Shown piece by piece: positions 61,594 through 64,000 of a stretch of DNA of 64,000 nucleotides. The notes beneath the pieces were generated by a model. It was given only the letters and a program-made list of their open reading frames with translations, had not been told where the DNA came from and did no database searches. The stretch's first letter is position 1; each line of letters begins with the position of its first letter. Source of the stretch: Deuterostichococcus epilithicus (taxonomy: Eukaryota > Chlorophyta > Trebouxiophyceae > Prasiolales > Stichococcaceae); assembly GCA_033439295.1 (NCBI GenBank), contig JAVTLE010000011.1, positions 1,798,082 through 1,862,081 on the forward strand, read 5' to 3'. Position numbers and translations under genes: made by a program.

Positions 61594-64000
61594 TCACAGC
61601 GTCATGCTGAAGAAGCGCGCCGCCGGGCCTGACACTGGGTCGACATGGAGGTGACCGTCGTCGTAGCTGCTGGCGCCGAACCGGCTGCCAGCCCGAGACT
61701 GGCCGCTGTCCCCAAAGTCGCCGAGCGTGTGCCGGGCCAGCTCCACCGAGTCTGCTGAGCGGTACGCCGGCAGCAGCGGCGACGCATTGCCTGCCGTGTG
61801 AGAGCGCAGCTGTGAAGGCCCCTGCTGCTGCCACGCCGGCGGCGGCGCCGTAGTGGCCGACGCCTGCCACCGCGGCGGCGACCGCTGTTCAGGCAGCCGC
61901 GGCTCCGCCTCGTGCTGCGGGCGCCAGCGCTGCTGGCCTGCCTGCGCCTTGCCGCAGGTCGGCGGCTGACTCTGTTGCTGCTGCGCGAACGGCTGCGCCT
62001 CCGGCATCGGCGGCCGGGCGCCGGGTGGGCCGCGAGGGAGCAGCGGCCCCGGGGCCACAGCACGCTGCCCTGGCTGCGCGAGCGCAGGTCACGGCGGCGG
62101 CGCACCGAGCCCGCCACGCGCGCTTCGGCGCAGGCGGCCACCAGCTGGATGATCTGTGCGGCGGACTGGCGGCAGACACCACGGTCCGTTGCCGCAAATC
62201 GGTCCATGGCCGCCACCTGCACGTCAGGCGGGCCCGTGCTGAGTGGAGGCATGCGCTTCATCTTTCAGGCCCTGCTGGCCTCATCCAAGCGCAGCAGGGT
62301 CAGACTAGTAGAGGAAAGCCTGGTGGATGTGGCGAGCTCTGGCAATGCATTGTGGATGTGACAGGCGCCTGACACGCCGTCCAGATCTGTCCGCTGTACA
62401 GCGGAGGAGCAGGCAGGAGACCCACCAGCCGGTCGTTGACGACGCGCGGCGGCAGGCAGGGTCGCGCTCGCGCGAGCCAGGGGTGCTCCGCCACCTCCAG
62501 CAGCGAGGCCCGCTCGTGTGGCATCGGCCGCAGCATGCGCATCAGGAGGTCCTGGCAGTCGGGCGACAGCTGCACGGCAGGGAGATGGGACGGCGTCAGG
62601 TGCGGGAGCCTGCCGCAGCCGCAAGACTCGGGCAGGTAGTCTGCCTGTCGGGCAGGTGGTTCAGCCGGCCCAGCGGCTCGCTGACATGCGCCGCTTTGCT
62701 GGAAAGATATTGTCTGCATGCAACTACTGCATGGGTTGGAGTCCGAGGCTGTGCTCTGGAGGAGGAGACACTGATCACAAATGGATGGAAGGAAGCACAT
62801 GAAGCAGAGGATCGGCAGAACGTACATGGGGCACAGGCTGCACGTCACCCTTGACGATACGCGCAAACATGCGCTGCATGCGCACAACGTTGCACGCCTG
62901 CGCATCCGCCGGCCGTGCGAAGGGGAAGTCGCCTGCAAAGCACGGTGGGGACCAGCTGCCTGAGTCTACAGGCGCCGGAAACTCGGCTGCTGGCAGGCGC
63001 AGCGCGGCGCAGCAAGGCCGGGAGGAGGCCCCGCCGTTTGCGGATGTGCTGCATGCAGCGGTGCCGCAGCGCACTTCATTTGCTATCAGACGCCGGCCCG
63101 GCGCAGCTGTCAGACGCAGAGATTCCTGGCGTCGATTGGCTTGCGAAGAAGGCCGTGCGGCTGGGGAGAAAGCAGATGGCAAAAAGAGAAACACACCTGT
63201 CAGCAGGAGGTATAGGCTGACGCCGCAGGACCACACGTCCGCCTTCTTGCCATCATACTTGTCCTCAAACAGCACCTGCGCAAAAGGATGCCAGAGGTGG
63301 GGCTTCACGTGGGCGAATCGTGGGGTCGTCACTGAGGCCAGGAGCAACCAGGCTGGGCCGTGGCGGGCAGCACACCCTCCACAAATTGAACCTTCAGGAC
63401 ATCGTGTTGACGACAGTGATGGGTGAGTGATCGGGAAGCAGGGCGGCTGCAGCCCAAAGGACACGGACAGATGGACAGGTCTGGGCTGCGGCGCACAGCG
63501 CAGACTCTGCAAAGCGCAGCCTCCGGGCGCGCACCTCAGGCGCCATATATTCGGGGGTGCCGCAGGTGGACTTGGAGACGCTCTGCCCCAGTTCGTCCTT
63601 GGAGTAGCCGAAGTCGCAGATGCGGAGGATGGGCCGCGTGCCCCGCCCATGCAGCAGCATGTTGTCCAGCTGCGGCGGCGCAGCGAAGAAGCGGGGGTCA
63701 GGGAAGGACCGGCCGGGGGGTTGGGTGGGGGCAACCAGGACGGAGCCCCCGGGAGACAACTGCATGGTGTGCTTTCCTGCTGCTCCCTGTGGCAAATCTA
63801 GCAAGCAGCAAGCCAGGCTGAGCTAGGAGGCAAGCTGCACGAAGCTGCGCTTGATTGCAGCCGTCGGAAGCTGGCGCACTGAGCCGCCATGCCGCAACCG
63901 GGAGCTGGGGCCCTCAAATCGTCAGTCATCCTCGAATTGCCAAGCATGGGCGCAAGCCAAGCCTCACCTTGATGTCGCGGTTGGCGACGCCCAGGCGGTG
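61594..64000 (-). CDS. SnRK2-like protein kinase, 5' part beyond the window
   Basis: Partial gene. Exons on the minus strand: 64000-63968 (continues outside), 63669-63535, 63275-63197, 62932-62849, 62640 to about 62387, about 62217-62106 and 62073-61594. The visible part starts at the catalytic loop ([16 protein letters not shown]), then [70 protein letters not shown] and [11 protein letters not shown]. After the kinase domain a helix ([20 protein letters not shown]) matches the equivalent helix of the kinase at 45434-51440. A 160-residue Gln/Pro/Ser-rich tail follows. The glycine loop and N-lobe are not in the window. It is a paralogue of that gene, about 10 kb away on the same strand, sharing the Asn-for-His change in the catalytic loop. 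Confidence 0.85.

Overview
The window looks like nuclear DNA from a green alga (Chlorophyta; Trebouxiophyceae is my guess). It is GC-rich, and its genes are broken into many short exons by small introns. Repairing the introns gives chloroplast proteins of the photosynthetic lineage, an IRE1 with a C-terminal tandem CCCH domain (from memory, a feature reported for Chlamydomonas), and SnRK2-like and Raf-like kinases. Short TTTAGGG-type telomeric motifs lie inside introns. No bacterial, viral, CRISPR, rRNA, tRNA or transposase gene was recognised. All gene models are manual: I joined exons by homology and by requiring matching intron phases.

Layout. 395-1589 (-): DUF3007/DAC-like cytochrome b6f accumulation factor. 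2336-4559 (+): PLGG1 glycolate/glycerate translocator. 5318-6859 (-): mitochondrial Fe-S scaffold ISU1. 7451-10111 (+): ZNF830/CCDC16-like nuclear protein. 10542-15695 (-): Raf-like (CTR1/EDR1-type) kinase with polyQ/polyH. 16602-28701 (+): IRE1, the ER stress sensor, with luminal domain, membrane helix, kinase, KEN RNase and two CCCH fingers. 29403-32546 (+): ALG10 glucosyltransferase. 33653-36281 (-): secreted protein of unknown function. 37292-38866 (-): TAF9. 39274-44068 (+): serine carboxypeptidase. 45434-51440 (-): SnRK2-like kinase. 52528-56063 (-): PLP-dependent aluminium-resistance/methionine gamma-lyase-like enzyme. 57226-60240 (+): uncharacterised algal protein. 61594-64000 (-): a second SnRK2-like kinase, cut by the window end.

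Functionally this is an ordinary housekeeping and signalling stretch. Neighbours form no operon, but two themes recur. DAC and PLGG1 are divergent chloroplast genes. IRE1 and ALG10 are adjacent same-strand genes that both serve ER glycoprotein quality control.

The most unusual signal is in the introns. At least nine genes carry decayed direct copies of a piece of a neighbouring exon, often with its splice site, placed in the adjoining intron. Several introns also start with GC rather than GT. Two copies of a short palindromic element are present, one of them exactly at a splice donor. A perfect 16-bp inverted repeat lies in another intron.
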